A DNA stretch of 64,000 bases from Achromobacter anxifer (GCF_903652925.1 NZ_CAHLAR010000007.1:62001-126000), one strand, 5' to 3'. Positions 27,588-44,695 are shown, counted from the stretch's first letter. Numbers and translations: made by a program. The notes: generated by a model not told the origin, from the sequence alone.

Positions 27588-27795
27588 TCGAGTCAGGTGA
27601 TCATGCGTCGCGGCGGCCCCATTGAAGCTGCGGCCGGCAAGCACGGAGCTTGCGGCCGCCCGTCAGCGGGCCGGTAACACGCGAGAAAAAGGGGACGGGC
27701 GCGGCCGCCGCAGCGGGCCTGCCGCGCCGGCGCGATAGAGGAGAAAGATCATAGAACAATCGGGTCGACGGCGCATCGGCCCCTGCCGCAGCCGA

Positions 27796-29886
<2,091 letters not shown>

Positions 29887-29951
29887 GGATGCTAGGACGG
29901 TGCATGTAGAAGGATGATCCCGGATGATGCCGGCGCGCTCGCTTTTCCGCC

Positions 29952-29960
29952 TGTGGATAA
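29952..29960 (-). promoter_or_regulatory. DnaA-box match upstream of priA
   Basis: TGTGGATAA on the plus strand, i.e. TTATCCACA on the minus strand, a perfect match to the strong DnaA box, 66 bp upstream of the priA start in an AT-rich stretch. A single box of this length can occur by chance, so function is inferred only from location. Confidence 0.45.
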
Positions 29961-30002
29961 CTTTGGGGAAAAGGCTGGAGCAACATCGGCAATTGGAATT
30001 TG

Positions 30003-30032
30003 ACAAGATTGCGCAAACTTGCGAAATCTTGT
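30003..30032. promoter_or_regulatory. 30-bp near-perfect palindrome between hemE and priA
   Basis: ACAAGATT-G-CGCAA-AC-TTGCG-A-AATCTTGT: 13 of 15 symmetric positions pair, the exceptions being one internal pair and the central dinucleotide. There is no T run after it on either strand, so it is more like an operator than a terminator. A related half-site, CAATCTTG, recurs at 30120-30127. The gene-free stretch 29887-30190 holds this, the DnaA-box match and no open frame I trust. Confidence 0.55.
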
Positions 30033-30190
30033 TGAAAACCCATATTTCATCATTAAAAACAATGAGTTATGCAAGCTTTCCAGATTGTAAACTAGCTTCT
30101 AAAGGGTTTTCCCCGAGAGCAATCTTGCTGTGCACAAGTGCCTTCCGGGGCCCTCCCGCTCCGGCCCTGCGGACCGAAGCGTTCACTTAC

Positions 30191-31264
30191 TTACCCCCGC
30201 AGCGAACGGCTGTGCTGGTGGACTTCCTCCACCAATTCGGCTACGGCTTCTGGAGGAGTAAAGCGTGAAATTCCGTGTCCCAGGTTGAACACATGGCCGC
30301 CCTTGCCCACCGGTCCGAAGGCGTCCAGCACGCGCCGCGCCTCGGCGCGGATGGCGGGTCCGCCACCGAACAGGGCCATGGGATCCAGGTTGCCCTGGAA
30401 CGCGACCGAGTCCCCGGTGCGGCGGCGCGCGGCCGCCAGGTCCACCGTCCAGTCCAGGCCCACGGCGTCCGCGCCGCAGGCTGCGATCTGTTCCAGCCAC
30501 TGGCCGCCGCCCTTGGTGAAGACGATGGCCGGCACGCGCCGGCCTTCGTGCTCGCGGGTCAGGCCAGCCACGACCTTACGGGTGTAGGCCAGCGAAAACT
30601 GCTGGAACAGGCCATCGGCCAGCACGCCGCCCCAGCTGTCGAACAGCATCACGGCTTGCGCGCCCGCGGCGATCTGCGCGTTCAGGTACTGCAGCGTGGC
30701 TTCGGCATTGATCTCCAGGATGCGGTGCAGCAGGTCGGGCCGCGCATACAGCATGGTCTTGATCAGGCGGTAGTCGTCGCTACCCTGGCCTTCCACCATG
30801 TAGCAGGCGATGGTCCAGGGGCTGCCGGCAAAGCCGATCAGCGGCACCTTGCCATCCAGGTCGCGCCGGATCGTGCGCACGGCGTCGAAGACGTAGCGCA
30901 GCTTGTCCATGTCCGGCACCGCCAGGCGCGCCACGTCTTCCTCGGTGCGCACCGGGCGGGCAAAGCGCGGCCCCTCGCCTTCGGCGAAGTCCAGGCCCAG
31001 GCCCATGGCGTGCGGCACCGTCAGGATGTCCGAGAACAGGATGGCCGCGTCCAGGTCGAAACGCTCCAGCGGCTGCAGCGTGACTTCCGACGCGTAGTCC
31101 GGGTTCTGAGCAAGGCCCATGAAGGAACCGGCGCGGGCCCGCGTCTGGCGGTACTCGGGCAGGTAGCGGCCCGCCTGGCGCATCAGCCAGATCGGGGTGT
31201 AGGGCACGGGCTCGCGCAGCAGCGAGCGCAAGAACACATCGTTCTTCAAGACGGAAGCAGACAC
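30191..31264 (-). CDS. hemE: Uroporphyrinogen decarboxylase
   Basis: Converts uroporphyrinogen III to coproporphyrinogen III in haem synthesis; cofactor-free cytoplasmic enzyme. The 357-residue protein shows the two diagnostic motifs [16 protein letters not shown] (about residues 24-39) and [16 protein letters not shown], plus the aspartate of LFSDILTVP and the C-terminal [14 protein letters not shown]. Length matches the family. Same strand as priA downstream and the Fis-type regulator gene upstream, with about 100 bp between stop and start of the latter pair. Confidence 0.95.
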   Translation of the reverse strand: MSASVLKNDVFLRSLLREPVPYTPIWLMRQAGRYLPEYRQTRARAGSFMGLAQNPDYASEVTLQPLERFDLDAAILFSDILTVPHAMGLGLDFAEGEGPRFARPVRTEEDVARLAVPDMDKLRYVFDAVRTIRRDLDGKVPLIGFAGSPWTIACYMVEGQGSDDYRLIKTMLYARPDLLHRILEINAEATLQYLNAQIAAGAQAVMLFDSWGGVLADGLFQQFSLAYTRKVVAGLTREHEGRRVPAIVFTKGGGQWLEQIAACGADAVGLDWTVDLAAARRRTGDSVAFQGNLDPMALFGGGPAIRAEARRVLDAFGPVGKGGHVFNLGHGISRFTPPEAVAELVEEVHQHSRSLRG

Positions 31265-31364
31265 GACTATCCTCGATGATCGGAAGCCGTGATTTTACTT
31301 CCCTTGGCCGCTCCATCGCGGGAACCCGCAGGCTCGGACTTGCCCGTGCGCAAGCGCGGCGCTT

Positions 31365-32306
31365 TCAGGGCTGGGCGGCGGCTTCCTGCGCGGCCTGCCG
31401 GTAGGGCGCGGCCTCGATGCCGTGCTTGCGCATCAACGCCCAGAACGCGCGCCGGTGCTTGCTGCAGGCGCGCGCCGCCTGCGCCACGTTGCCGCCATGG
31501 CGCGACAGCGCCAGCCGGATGTAGTCGCGCTCGAAGCCGTCCACCACCTTCGCCTTGGCGATGCGGAAGGATTCCTGCGCGGACCGCGAATGCGCGGTGC
31601 GCGCGTTGGTCAGGACCTGCTCGGCGAACTCCGCCGCAGCCCGGGCGCGTATTGCCTGAGACCGCTGCCCGCCGGCCTCGCCCGGCAGCGGCCGCGAATC
31701 GCGGAAACGGCCGGCAGGTTCGCGATATCCGGCTACGGGCTCGCGATATCCAGCCGCAGGTTCGCGATAGCCGGCGGCAGCTTCGCGGTAGCCGGCGGCA
31801 GGCCCGCGGTAGCTGGCCGCGGGTTCGCGCAGATCGGCCCGCACCACGCCGCGCCCTGGCACTCCCCGGGCCATGCGGCCCAGGCGCACCCGCATGCTCT
31901 CAAGGCAAACGGGCTGCGTGATGAAATCCGCGGCGCCCAGGTTCAGCAGGTCTTCGATCGCGGGCGCCTTCATGTCGGAGAGCAGCAACAGCACCGGCGT
32001 GGTCAATTCGGCGCGCGCCTGCTGCAAGGCCATGCGCGTCCAGGCCAGGGAAAACGGCGCGACCGGCAGGATGCAGGCGTCGTAACGCCTGAACGCCACC
32101 GCCAGCCGGGCCAGCGCCTGCACGTCCGGCTGGACCGGCTCATGCGCTTGAGGCGCTTCGGCCGCCCCGGCATAACGCAAGGGGTTCAGGGACGCCAGAT
32201 GCAGCCGCAAGCGCGTCTGCCTGACCGGATGCTGCGCGACCCAATCGCGCATTGCCCCATCGTGGCCCGGCGCCAGCAGGACTCCGCAATCCAGGACTTC
32301 TCGCAC
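31365..32306 (-). CDS. Fis-type regulator with degenerate receiver and heptapeptide repeats
   Basis: A 313-residue protein with three parts. Residues 1-150 resemble a response-regulator receiver in its second half (TPVLLLLSDMKAPAIEDLLNLGAADFITQPV), but the usual lysine before proline is glutamine and no clear phospho-acceptor aspartate context is seen, so it looks like a pseudo-receiver. Residues 162-203 are six tandem heptapeptides of PAAGYRE type. The C-terminus (about 253-297) is a Fis-family helix-turn-helix: FERDYIRLALSRHGGNVAQAA... KHRRAFWALM. The GTG at 32306 follows GGAGG by 5 bases and is preferred to a TTG 12 bases upstream. It lies downstream of the ATP synthase operon behind a terminator and upstream of hemE. 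Target genes unknown. Confidence 0.75.
   Translation of the reverse strand: MREVLDCGVLLAPGHDGAMRDWVAQHPVRQTRLRLHLASLNPLRYAGAAEAPQAHEPVQPDVQALARLAVAFRRYDACILPVAPFSLAWTRMALQQARAELTTPVLLLLSDMKAPAIEDLLNLGAADFITQPVCLESMRVRLGRMARGVPGRGVVRADLREPAASYRGPAAGYREAAAGYREPAAGYREPVAGYREPAGRFRDSRPLPGEAGGQRSQAIRARAAAEFAEQVLTNARTAHSRSAQESFRIAKAKVVDGFERDYIRLALSRHGGNVAQAARACSKHRRAFWALMRKHGIEAAPYRQAAQEAAAQP
31698..31823 (-). repeat. Six tandem 21-bp repeats inside the regulator gene
   Basis: Encodes PAASYRG, PAAGYRE, AAAGYRE, PAAGYRE, PVAGYRE and PAGRFRD in succession, a 126-bp in-frame array forming a linker between the pseudo-receiver and the DNA-binding domain. The inner copies are most alike and the edges most diverged, as expected from slippage expansion. 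Confidence 0.9.
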
Positions 32307-32427
32307 GCTCCCCTCCAAAGCTTGACCAGGAAAAGCTGAAGGCTACTGTTGCAGCAGCCGCCCAGCTATTCGTAGTGAGCACATTGCGGGTGACGCCTTG
32401 GTCACGGAGACGCGCGCGACTGGTATG

Positions 32428-32455
32428 AAAAAAGCGGCCCGCAGGCCGCTTTTTT
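32428..32455. terminator. Terminator of the ATP synthase operon
   Basis: Six A, stem GCGGCC, 4-base loop, GGCCGC, six T, symmetric and therefore bidirectional. It is 35 bp beyond the atpC stop on the minus strand and separates the operon from the regulator gene. Confidence 0.9.
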
Positions 32456-32489
32456 CAAGTCCGGGGCGAACCCCGGGGCATAGCGTCGC

Positions 32490-32915
32490 TTAGTGCGAAC
32501 GGCCGCCTTGGCGCAGCTTGCGCGCCGCGATGGCTTGCGCAGCCAGCATGGCGAGTTCAGCTTCGACCACGGCGATGTCCGCCTTGTCCTTGGCGTTGGC
32601 CAGGGCCTGTTCGGCCTTCTGGCGCGCTTCCAGGGCGCGGGCTTCGTCCAGGTCGGCGGCACGGATGGCCGTGTCGGCCAGAACCGTCACGCTGCCCGGC
32701 TGCACTTCCAGAATGCCCCCGGCGACGAAGATGTTTTCCTCGCCTTGGTCGGCACGAACGATCTTGACCGTCCCGGGGCGTATGCGCGAAATCAGCGGGG
32801 TGTGGCCGGGCAGAATGCCCAGTTCACCCGCTTCGCCAGGCAGCACCACGAACTTCGCCTCACCGGAGAAGATCGCTTCCTCTGCGCTGACGACATCCAC
32901 ATGCAGGGTAGCCAT
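32490..32915 (-). CDS. atpC: ATP synthase F1 subunit epsilon
   Basis: Central-stalk subunit that couples rotation and inhibits ATP hydrolysis, 141 residues. The N-terminal beta sandwich starts [20 protein letters not shown] and contains [19 protein letters not shown]; the C-terminal half is the two-helix domain ([18 protein letters not shown]). AAGGA ribosome site precedes the ATG; the gap to atpD is 9 bp. Last gene of the operon, followed by the terminator. Confidence 0.97.
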   Translation of the reverse strand: MATLHVDVVSAEEAIFSGEAKFVVLPGEAGELGILPGHTPLISRIRPGTVKIVRADQGEENIFVAGGILEVQPGSVTVLADTAIRAADLDEARALEARQKAEQALANAKDKADIAVVEAELAMLAAQAIAARKLRQGGRSH

Positions 32916-32924
32916 ATCGGTTCC

Positions 32925-35274
<2,350 letters not shown>

Positions 35275-35372
35275 TGCGCTTTCCTGTGAAGACTGGCCGA
35301 TGGGTTCCGCTCGCGCCTCAACCATCCGGGAAGGATGGGTGAGGCGTCGCGGACGCCTAACCCATCACTTTC

Positions 35373-36914
<1,542 letters not shown>

Positions 36915-36942
36915 ATTGACTCCTGGAATCCTGTTAGTTGCC

Positions 36943-37482
36943 TTAAGCGGCGAGCTGATCGCGCATGCGGGCCAATTGGGCTTGTACGGAAGTATCGAGC
37001 ACCTGGTCACCGACGGCCACGCGCACGCCGCCGATCAGCGACGGATCGACGGTGACGCTGGGCTTGAGCTTGAGGCCGAATTTTTGTTCAAGTGCGGTAA
37101 CCAGCTCTTTGACCTGGGCATCGCTCATCTCGAACGCGCTGGTGATTTCCGCCTGCGCCGTGCCGTCGTGACGATTCCGCAGCACCGCGAATTGCGCGGC
37201 GATGTCGGGCAGCAGCAGCAACCGGTCGTTTTCGACCAGCAGCTCGATGAAATTGCGGGCGGCTTGAGGCAGTTCGGCCTTTACCAGGCCGGAGAACAGC
37301 TCGACGCGCTGCTTGTCGCCCAGACGCGGGTCGGCCATGGCCTCGCGCACGTCGGGGTTGGAGGCGACCTGAGCCAGTTCGCTGACCAGGTCGGACCAGG
37401 CCGGCAAGCCGGCACGGTCGTCGCGCGCCGCGCTGAAGAGCGCTTCAGCGTAGGGCCGGGCAACAGTGGAAAGTTCAGCCAT
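36943..37482 (-). CDS. atpH: ATP synthase subunit delta
   Basis: Peripheral-stalk connector to the F1 head, 179 residues. Starts [19 protein letters not shown] and ends with [18 protein letters not shown]; the C-terminal motif [19 protein letters not shown] is characteristic. Lies between atpF and atpA, 12 and 28 bp away. Confidence 0.97.
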   Translation of the reverse strand: MAELSTVARPYAEALFSAARDDRAGLPAWSDLVSELAQVASNPDVREAMADPRLGDKQRVELFSGLVKAELPQAARNFIELLVENDRLLLLPDIAAQFAVLRNRHDGTAQAEITSAFEMSDAQVKELVTALEQKFGLKLKPSVTVDPSLIGGVRVAVGDQVLDTSVQAQLARMRDQLAA

Positions 37483-37494
37483 GACGGTCCCGGA

Positions 37495-37965
37495 TTAAAG
37501 CTGCGCGCGAAGCTGGTTGAGCAGCTCGGCGTGTGCGCGGGCGTCAACCTCGCGCTTGAGGATCTGTTCAGCACCCTTGACGGCCAGCGCAGCGACGTCG
37601 TCGCGCAGCAGGTCACGGGCGCGCTGGACTTCCTGCGCGGCATCCTGGGCAGCCTGCGCCACGATACGGGCGCGCTCGGCTTCCGCTTCACGGCGGGCCT
37701 GCTCGATCAGGGAGGCGGCTTGCTTCTCGGCCTCGATGATGCGGGCGTGGTTTTCGGACTTGGCAGAAGCCTCGATCAGACTGACGCGCGCCTGGGCTTG
37801 AGCCAGATCGGCTTTGCCCTTCTCGGCGGCGGCCAGGCCGTCGGCGATTTTCTGGCGGCGCTCGTCCATCGCCTTCGTCAGGGGAGGCCACACGAATTTC
37901 ATCGTGAACCAGCCCAGAACGAAGAACACGAGCATCTGGAAAATGATCGTCGCGTTCAGATTCAC
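37495..37965 (-). CDS. atpF: ATP synthase F0 subunit b
   Basis: Peripheral stalk, 156 residues: one N-terminal membrane helix ([20 protein letters not shown]) followed by a long charged coiled coil. The start is the GTG at 37965, because AGGAA lies 5 bases upstream and the resulting length equals the family norm; the frame is open further upstream but without family similarity. Confidence 0.95.
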   Translation of the reverse strand: MNLNATIIFQMLVFFVLGWFTMKFVWPPLTKAMDERRQKIADGLAAAEKGKADLAQAQARVSLIEASAKSENHARIIEAEKQAASLIEQARREAEAERARIVAQAAQDAAQEVQRARDLLRDDVAALAVKGAEQILKREVDARAHAELLNQLRAQL

Positions 37966-38109
37966 GGTCGTTCCTTTAACACCTTTCGGCTCCGACCGCA
38001 CCCGGAAAGGGGCGTCACGGAGCACTCGATACTTTGCTGGGCGGCGACGGAGCTTGCACTCGCACCGCCGCCAGCGTCATGACCCGCCTTTTCGCCGGCG
38101 GGCGGTGCC

Positions 38110-38379
<270 letters not shown>

Positions 38380-38470
38380 TCAAAAATTGAAAAATAAGGG
38401 GTACTGCTCAATGCAAGATAATCTTGCTATCCCGCGCTGGCCGGGTGGCCAACACGGGAAATCGGGGGGA

Positions 38471-39364
<894 letters not shown>

Positions 39365-39436
39365 CTATTTGCTGTATGCCCGGTCCTTGCGAACCGGACG
39401 ATTCCACGATTTCGTTTGCCGCAAACCTGCTCGGCG

Positions 39437-39937
39437 CTATGACAACTTGCGGAACATCAGGAGCAGGAGATAGCCCTTCAATGTGAGTATCAAGCCGAGC
39501 AGCGCGGCAGGCCATACGAGGCTATCCTGCGCCACACGCGAAAGCAGCCACAACAGCAACGCCGTTGCGAACAACTTGATCAACTCACCAGAGAGAAAGG
39601 TAAAGGGACTGGCCTTTCCGGCCCGCACGCTGACAACCAGGCGCAATGCGAACAACGCATTGGGAATGAAATACGCTCCCGCCCCCGCCAACGCCGACCA
39701 ACCTGCCGCCGCCCCTCCGACAACCCCCGCAATCACTGCTGCTGCGAGCCCCATGGCACCTTGCGCAGCCAATGCCAACAGGAGCCCGCGGCTGGCTTGA
39801 GCATTCAGCGCCGCGCGATCCGCGTCACTGAGAACCAGAACTTTATCCGTCATGTCGTGGTCAAACCCTGCTTGCTTCTGACCTTGACCTTCAACCGGAC
39901 CCTGCCGCACTTCCTGCTGCATGGAGTTCTGTTGCAT
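39437..39937 (-). CDS. atpI: ATP synthase subunit I
   Basis: Assembly helper for the c-ring, first gene of the operon, 166 residues with four hydrophobic segments (GLLLALAAQGAMGLAAAVIAG, GWSALAGAGAYFIPNALFAL, LIKLFATALLLWLLS, AALLGLILTLKGYLLLLMF). I use the ATG at 39937 because GAGGAA stands upstream of it; the family is variable at the N-terminus and an internal ATG at residue 6 or the one at MTDKV remain possible. Confidence 0.85.
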   Translation of the reverse strand: MQQNSMQQEVRQGPVEGQGQKQAGFDHDMTDKVLVLSDADRAALNAQASRGLLLALAAQGAMGLAAAVIAGVVGGAAAGWSALAGAGAYFIPNALFALRLVVSVRAGKASPFTFLSGELIKLFATALLLWLLSRVAQDSLVWPAALLGLILTLKGYLLLLMFRKLS

Positions 39938-40106
39938 CAAACTTCCTCGCTTTGCTTCTTTGCCCCTATCAGAACCGGCGCGTCCCGCTGCCCGTAGCTG
40001 CCTCCCATAGCGTGCGTAGTCCGTTGATTTAAAACACGTTATCAACGCCCTATCCGCTACTTGTCAGCCGCTACGTGTTCTTATCCCGCAAGCGTCAAAC
40101 CCGCAG

Positions 40107-40136
40107 AGTATAGCGTGATTCTTTTTACCCTAGCAA
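40107..40136 (-). promoter_or_regulatory. Candidate sigma-70 promoter of the atp operon
   Basis: On the minus strand, TTGCTA (40131-40136) and TATACT (40107-40112) are separated by 18 bp. Transcription would start near 40100, leaving a leader of about 160 bases before atpI. The gene-free stretch 39938-40292 holds this promoter and the hairpin at 40239-40272, nothing else I can support. Confidence 0.55.
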
Positions 40137-40238
40137 ATGACTTTCGGCCGTTTGTAAGGCGTAAACAACGCTCGGATCGAAGGAAATTGGGGACGTGAAT
40201 TGGCCCCTTCCGACGCCGGCGCAAACCCTGCGCAATGA

Positions 40239-40272
40239 AGCGCGGCCATCCTTGATGGAGGCCGCGCTTTTT
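40239..40272. terminator. Hairpin between the DUF1254 gene and atpI
   Basis: AAGCGCGGCC (40239-40248) and GGCCGCGCTT (40260-40269) form a perfect 10-bp stem with T5 on the plus strand. The T run is weak on the minus strand, the direction of the preceding gene, so termination there is probable but not certain; it may also isolate the atp promoter. Confidence 0.6.
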
Positions 40273-40292
40273 AACACATCTACAACCCGCGA

Positions 40293-41849
40293 TCAGTCTT
40301 CCTTGACCGGCGGCGGCGCCCACAGGCCGTCCAGCGCGGTGTCCTGCGGCCAGTACAGGCGCATGCTGAGCAGGAACGGCGCATCGGCGGCCGGCGAGGC
40401 AATCCAGTTCGAGCGCTTGCGCTCGCCGGGATCGCGGCGCTGAATGTAGATGTCCAGCGACCCGTCGGCGTTGTACTTCAGGCCGTCGGTGCTGCGCAGC
40501 ACGTAGCGGTTGGCCGGGTTGTCGGCAAAGCCGTGCTTCTCGTTATAGACATGCAGCGACCAGAAGGCGTTGACCGGCGGCAATTGGCCCTTGTCGAAGT
40601 GCAGCACGTAGTCCTCGTTGGAATTCAGCGCGCGGCCCTTGGAATCCGACACCGTGACCGGGTACAGCACGTCCTCGGGCGTCGGCGCGCCCAGGCCGGC
40701 GTAGGCGATGGCGGCGCGGCGCGTGTAGTCGGTGCCGTACGTGCCGATGCCGCTCAGCACCGTGCCCCAGCCATTCATCGGCGTGCCCAGGCGCGACACG
40801 CCGTCGGCGATGCGGCGACCCGCCAGCGGTTGGGCCTGCGCCAGCGCCTGCTGCACGGCCGGGCTCAGCCGGCCGTACGAGAACGGCTGGCGGGGATCCA
40901 TGCCGATGCGGCGCATGCGGTCCAGCATCGGCGTGTCGTTGGCGTGCGGCGGATTGTTGCGCATCACGTCGAAGAACAGCGTGAAGAACGACGCCGCGTC
41001 CATGCCCGCGGCCTGCTCGGCCGGCGTGCCGTCAGGCACCGTCACGGGCATCGGCGGTGGCAGGTCGCTGCCGATGGGAGCCGAGCCCACACCAGGCCCA
41101 GTCTGCGGATAGGCGGTGCGCGCGCCGCGGCTGCCTGCGGGGCGTGCGGCCGCGACAGGCGCCGCAACCATCGGGCTGGCCGTCATGCCGGCCTGGATCT
41201 GATTGACGGCCGCATAGTCCTGCGGGCCGCCCGCCTGGGTCCAGCCGATGAGCCAGCCGGTGGCGGTGGGGCTGTGGATCACGTCCATGCCGGCCGGCAC
41301 GCTGCCCTGCCAGCCGGGGCCGACGATGGCGAAGGATTGCGCGCCGTTGCCGTTGGTGCGCGTGCCGCGCGAAGCGAACACGTCGCTCCACATGTCCAGG
41401 GCCGACAACACCATATAGCGGTTGCCGGTCGCGGGCAGGTTCACGATCAGCGGCGCGCGCGACACGTCGAACCAGAGGCTGGAATAAAGCGCATCGGCGC
41501 TGGGCCAGGGCACGTCGGCCACGCGAGGGTCCGGGAACGAGGCCTTGTGGCCGAACTGGTTCATGGGGGCCTTGCCGTCCAGCGGGGTCTGCACGGCGGT
41601 GGCCTGGCGGCGAGCCAGTTCCATCAGCACCATCGGGTACGCGTAGACGTAGGCGTCGATGGCGATATCGCGCAGTTCTTGCTCGCTCATCTGCGGCGCA
41701 GGCGCCGAGGCGGCCGGATACGGCGTTTCGGACACCAGGCGCAAGGACGAACGCGGTGACTGCGCCTGGACGGCGGTCACGAAGCAGGCGCTCAACGCGC
41801 CGGCAAGAACCGCGGCGGACCAGCGGCGGGTAGCGATGGATGTACGCAT
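40293..41849 (-). CDS. Exported DUF1254/DUF1214 domain protein
   Basis: Periplasmic protein of unknown function, 518 residues. Signal peptide MRTSIATRRWSAAVLAGALSACFVTAVQAQ with cleavage after AQA. The DUF1254 part (about residues 50-180) holds DIAIDAYVYAYPMVLMELARRQ and NRYMVLSALDMWSDVFASRG; the C-terminal DUF1214 part holds FWSLHVYNEKHGFADNP, NRYVLRS and the RLYWPQ end. A Pro/Ala-rich insert of about 50 residues (MVAAPVAAARPAGSRG onward) separates them. AGGAG ribosome site supports the ATG at 41849. It follows the enoyl-CoA hydratase gene on the same strand, behind a terminator. Confidence 0.85.
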   Translation of the reverse strand: MRTSIATRRWSAAVLAGALSACFVTAVQAQSPRSSLRLVSETPYPAASAPAPQMSEQELRDIAIDAYVYAYPMVLMELARRQATAVQTPLDGKAPMNQFGHKASFPDPRVADVPWPSADALYSSLWFDVSRAPLIVNLPATGNRYMVLSALDMWSDVFASRGTRTNGNGAQSFAIVGPGWQGSVPAGMDVIHSPTATGWLIGWTQAGGPQDYAAVNQIQAGMTASPMVAAPVAAARPAGSRGARTAYPQTGPGVGSAPIGSDLPPPMPVTVPDGTPAEQAAGMDAASFFTLFFDVMRNNPPHANDTPMLDRMRRIGMDPRQPFSYGRLSPAVQQALAQAQPLAGRRIADGVSRLGTPMNGWGTVLSGIGTYGTDYTRRAAIAYAGLGAPTPEDVLYPVTVSDSKGRALNSNEDYVLHFDKGQLPPVNAFWSLHVYNEKHGFADNPANRYVLRSTDGLKYNADGSLDIYIQRRDPGERKRSNWIASPAADAPFLLSMRLYWPQDTALDGLWAPPPVKED

Positions 41850-42030
41850 GCAAGGCTCCTTATTTTGGTTTTTCAAGCGAGCCGCCGCGCCGGAAGGACT
41901 TGCCAGTTCGGGCAAGCCTCTCTGGCGCGGCACCTCGCGATGACGCCTTTTCAGGATAGGACTGATACCTGCAACAAGGTGCTGCCCGTGCGTTTCAAAA
42001 CGCAACCCGACACGCGGACAGGAACGCATG

Positions 42031-42058
42031 AAAAAAAAACGCGCCCTGTCAGGGCGCG
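42031..42058 (-). terminator. Intrinsic terminator of the enoyl-CoA hydratase gene
   Basis: Read on the minus strand, a stem CGCGCCCT/AGGGCGCG type with a 3-base loop is followed by nine T. It lies 50 bp beyond the stop at 42108. Confidence 0.9.
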
Positions 42059-42107
42059 CGACGCAGATCCAGGGCCGCCCGGGCCGAAAGCGCGGGCGTA
42101 ACAAGGA

Positions 42108-42884
42108 TTAACGGTGTTTGAAGTCCGGTTTGCGCTTCTCGGTGAAAGCGGCCATCCCTTCCTTCTGGTCTTCCGTGGCGAACAGCGAATGGAACACGCG
42201 GCGCTCGAACAGCAGGCCTTCATTGAGCGAGCCTTCGAAGGCGCGGTTGACGCATTCCTTGGCCATCATGACCGAGGGCAGCGACATGGAGGCGATGACG
42301 GTGGCCGCGTCCATGGCCTCTTCCATGAGCTTGTCGGCCGCGACCACGCGCGACACCAGGCCGGCGCGCTCGGCTTCCTCAGCGCCCATCATGCGTGCGG
42401 TCAGCGCCAGGTCCATGGCCTTGGCCTTGCCCACCGCGCGCGGCAGGCGCTGCGTGCCGCCCGCGCCGGGGATCACGCCCAGCTTGATTTCGGGTTGGCC
42501 GAACTTGGCCGTGTCGGCGGCAATGATGATGTCGCACATCATGGCCAGTTCGCAGCCGCCGCCCAGGGCGTAGCCGGCCACGGCGGCGATCACGGGCTTG
42601 CGTATGCGCTTGAGCGTTTCCCAGTTGCGCGTGATGTATTCGCTGCCATAGACGTCCATGTAGGACCAGTCTTTCATGGCGCCGATGTCGGCGCCGGCGG
42701 CGAAGGCCTTTTCACTGCCCGTGATGACCACGGCGCCGATGTCGGCGTCCGCTTCGAACGCCAGCAGCGCCGCGCCGAGCTCATCCATCAGTTGATCGTT
42801 CAAGGCGTTCAGGGCCTTGGGGCGGTTCAGCGTCAGCAGGCCGACGCGCCCCCGGGTTTCGACCAGCACAAACGACTCGCTCAT
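42108..42884 (-). CDS. Enoyl-CoA hydratase
   Basis: Hydrates trans-2-enoyl-CoA to 3-hydroxyacyl-CoA. The 258-residue protein keeps both catalytic glutamates ([11 protein letters not shown] and [19 protein letters not shown]) and the oxyanion loop [12 protein letters not shown], unlike the two crotonase-fold proteins near 8 kb. ATG at 42884 follows GGAGA by 5 bases; a TTG four codons upstream is less likely. Divergent from the M61 peptidase gene with 32 bp between starts. Monocistronic, with its own terminator. Confidence 0.93.
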   Translation of the reverse strand: MSESFVLVETRGRVGLLTLNRPKALNALNDQLMDELGAALLAFEADADIGAVVITGSEKAFAAGADIGAMKDWSYMDVYGSEYITRNWETLKRIRKPVIAAVAGYALGGGCELAMMCDIIIAADTAKFGQPEIKLGVIPGAGGTQRLPRAVGKAKAMDLALTARMMGAEEAERAGLVSRVVAADKLMEEAMDAATVIASMSLPSVMMAKECVNRAFEGSLNEGLLFERRVFHSLFATEDQKEGMAAFTEKRKPDFKHR

Positions 42885-42916
42885 TGATGTCTCCAAATGA
42901 AGTATGAAAGTAAGAT

Positions 42917-44695
42917 ATGGCCATGGAAAAAGACAACGCTCTGCCGCTACTTTACCGCCTCGCGCCCCATGACCCGGCCGGACACCGCTACCGGATAACC
43001 CTAAGCATCGCAGCCCCCTCCCCCGACGGCCAGCGCCTGTCGCTGCCGGCCTGGATTCCGGGCAGCTATCTGATCCGCGATTTCTCCCGCCAGATCGAAT
43101 CCCTGGCGGCTTATTCGGGCACGCGCCGCGTGCCCGTCGAGAAGACCGACAACCACACCTGGCAGGCCGCGCCCTGCGACGGTCCGCTGCGGGTGGAGTA
43201 CGAAGTCTATGCCTGGGACCTGTCGGTGCGCGGCGCGCACCTGGACGAGACCCACGGCTTCTTCAACGGCACCAGCGTGTTCCTGCGCGTGCACGGCCAG
43301 GACCACCTGCCCTGCCTGGTGGACCTGGAACCGCCGCGCTCGATCTCTGACTGGAAGGTCTACACCAGCCTGCCGGAAGCGCGCGGCCACAAGGGCGCGG
43401 CGCGGCGCCACGGCTTCGGGCTGTACCTGGCGCCGGACTATGACGCGCTGATCGACCATCCGGTGGAAATGGGCACGCCGCAGGTGTCGAGCTTCGTGGC
43501 GCACGGCGCCGAACACGAGCTGGTGTTCACCGGCGTCGCGCCCAAGCTGGACCTGGCGCGCATTACGGACGACGTGCGCAAGATCTGCGAGACGCAGATC
43601 GCTTTCTTCGAGCCGCGCAGCAAGCGCGCGCCCTTCCTGGACAGCTCGGACCGCTATGTCTTCATGACGATGGTCACCGGCGACGGCTACGGCGGGCTGG
43701 AGCATCGCGCCAGCACGGCGCTGATGACGGCGCGCAAGGACCTGCCGGTAATGGGCCAGCAGGGCCAGGGCGAAGGCTACCGCGGCTTCCTGGGCCTGGT
43801 GAGCCACGAGTATTTCCATACCTGGAACGTCAAGCGGATAAAGCCGGATGCCTTCGTACCCTACGATCTGGCGCAACCGGACCTGACGCGCTTGCTGTGG
43901 GTGTTCGAAGGCTTCACGTCCTATTACGACGACCTGCTGCTGTTGCGCTCTGGCGCGATCACCCAGCCCGACTATCTGCGCCTGCTGGCCAAGACCATCA
44001 CCAGCGTGGCGCGCACGCCGGGCCGGCTGAAGCAGTCGGTGGCCGAGAGTTCATTCGATGCCTGGACGCGCTATTACAAGCAGGACGAGAATTCGCCGAA
44101 CGCGCTGGTCAGCTACTACACCAAGGGCGCGCTGGTGGCATTGGGGCTGGATCTGCTGATCCGCCGGGAAACGAACGGGGCCCGCTCGCTGGACGATGTG
44201 ATGCGGCTGCTGTGGAACCGGTATGGGCGCGATTTCTACCAGGGCAAGCAGCAAGGCGTGGCTGAGGACGCGCTGCCTGGCTTGATACTCGAAGCGACGG
44301 GCGTGGATACGAAGCGCTTCATTGCGCGCCATGCCTATGGGACGGCGGACGTGCCGCTGGCGGAGCTGTTGGAACCCCAGGGTATCAAGCTGCAGTGGAA
44401 GACGGCGGCCAATATTCCTTCGCTGGATGTGCGCACGCGCAAGCAGGGTGAGTCGCTGACGCTGGCGACGGTGCTGGAGGGCGGCGCGGGGCACAAGGGT
44501 GGCCTGTCGGCCGGGGATGTGCTGGTGGCGGTGGACGGCTTGCGGGTGGATGCGCCGGCGGGGCTGGAGCTGTTGCTGGCGCAGTACAGGGTGGGGGACC
44601 GAGTGACTGTGCATGTGTTCCGGCGGGATGAGTTGAGGGAGTTTCGGGTCAGGTTGAGTGCGCCCGAGGCTTTGGATTGTGTATTGACGAGCTAG
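42917..44695 (+). CDS. M61 family metallopeptidase with C-terminal PDZ domain
   Basis: Glycyl-aminopeptidase-like zinc protease of 592 residues. The N-terminal beta domain begins [15 protein letters not shown]; the zinc motif [14 protein letters not shown] has HExxH at residues 297-301, and the third ligand glutamate is probably in [17 protein letters not shown] domain lies at about residues 480-580 ([20 protein letters not shown]). No signal peptide, so it is predicted cytoplasmic, as is usual for this bacterial group. A strong terminator follows. ATG at 42917 or 42923 are both possible. Confidence 0.9.
   Translation: MAMEKDNALPLLYRLAPHDPAGHRYRITLSIAAPSPDGQRLSLPAWIPGSYLIRDFSRQIESLAAYSGTRRVPVEKTDNHTWQAAPCDGPLRVEYEVYAWDLSVRGAHLDETHGFFNGTSVFLRVHGQDHLPCLVDLEPPRSISDWKVYTSLPEARGHKGAARRHGFGLYLAPDYDALIDHPVEMGTPQVSSFVAHGAEHELVFTGVAPKLDLARITDDVRKICETQIAFFEPRSKRAPFLDSSDRYVFMTMVTGDGYGGLEHRASTALMTARKDLPVMGQQGQGEGYRGFLGLVSHEYFHTWNVKRIKPDAFVPYDLAQPDLTRLLWVFEGFTSYYDDLLLLRSGAITQPDYLRLLAKTITSVARTPGRLKQSVAESSFDAWTRYYKQDENSPNALVSYYTKGALVALGLDLLIRRETNGARSLDDVMRLLWNRYGRDFYQGKQQGVAEDALPGLILEATGVDTKRFIARHAYGTADVPLAELLEPQGIKLQWKTAANIPSLDVRTRKQGESLTLATVLEGGAGHKGGLSAGDVLVAVDGLRVDAPAGLELLLAQYRVGDRVTVHVFRRDELREFRVRLSAPEALDCVLTS

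Noticed and set aside
29952-30032. Replication origin or dif site
   Set aside because: Only one good DnaA box, no box cluster, and no match to the proteobacterial dif pattern. Reported only as a possible regulatory region.
31698-31823. CRISPR or non-coding direct repeats
   Set aside because: The 21-bp period is continuous without spacers and keeps the reading frame of the regulator gene.
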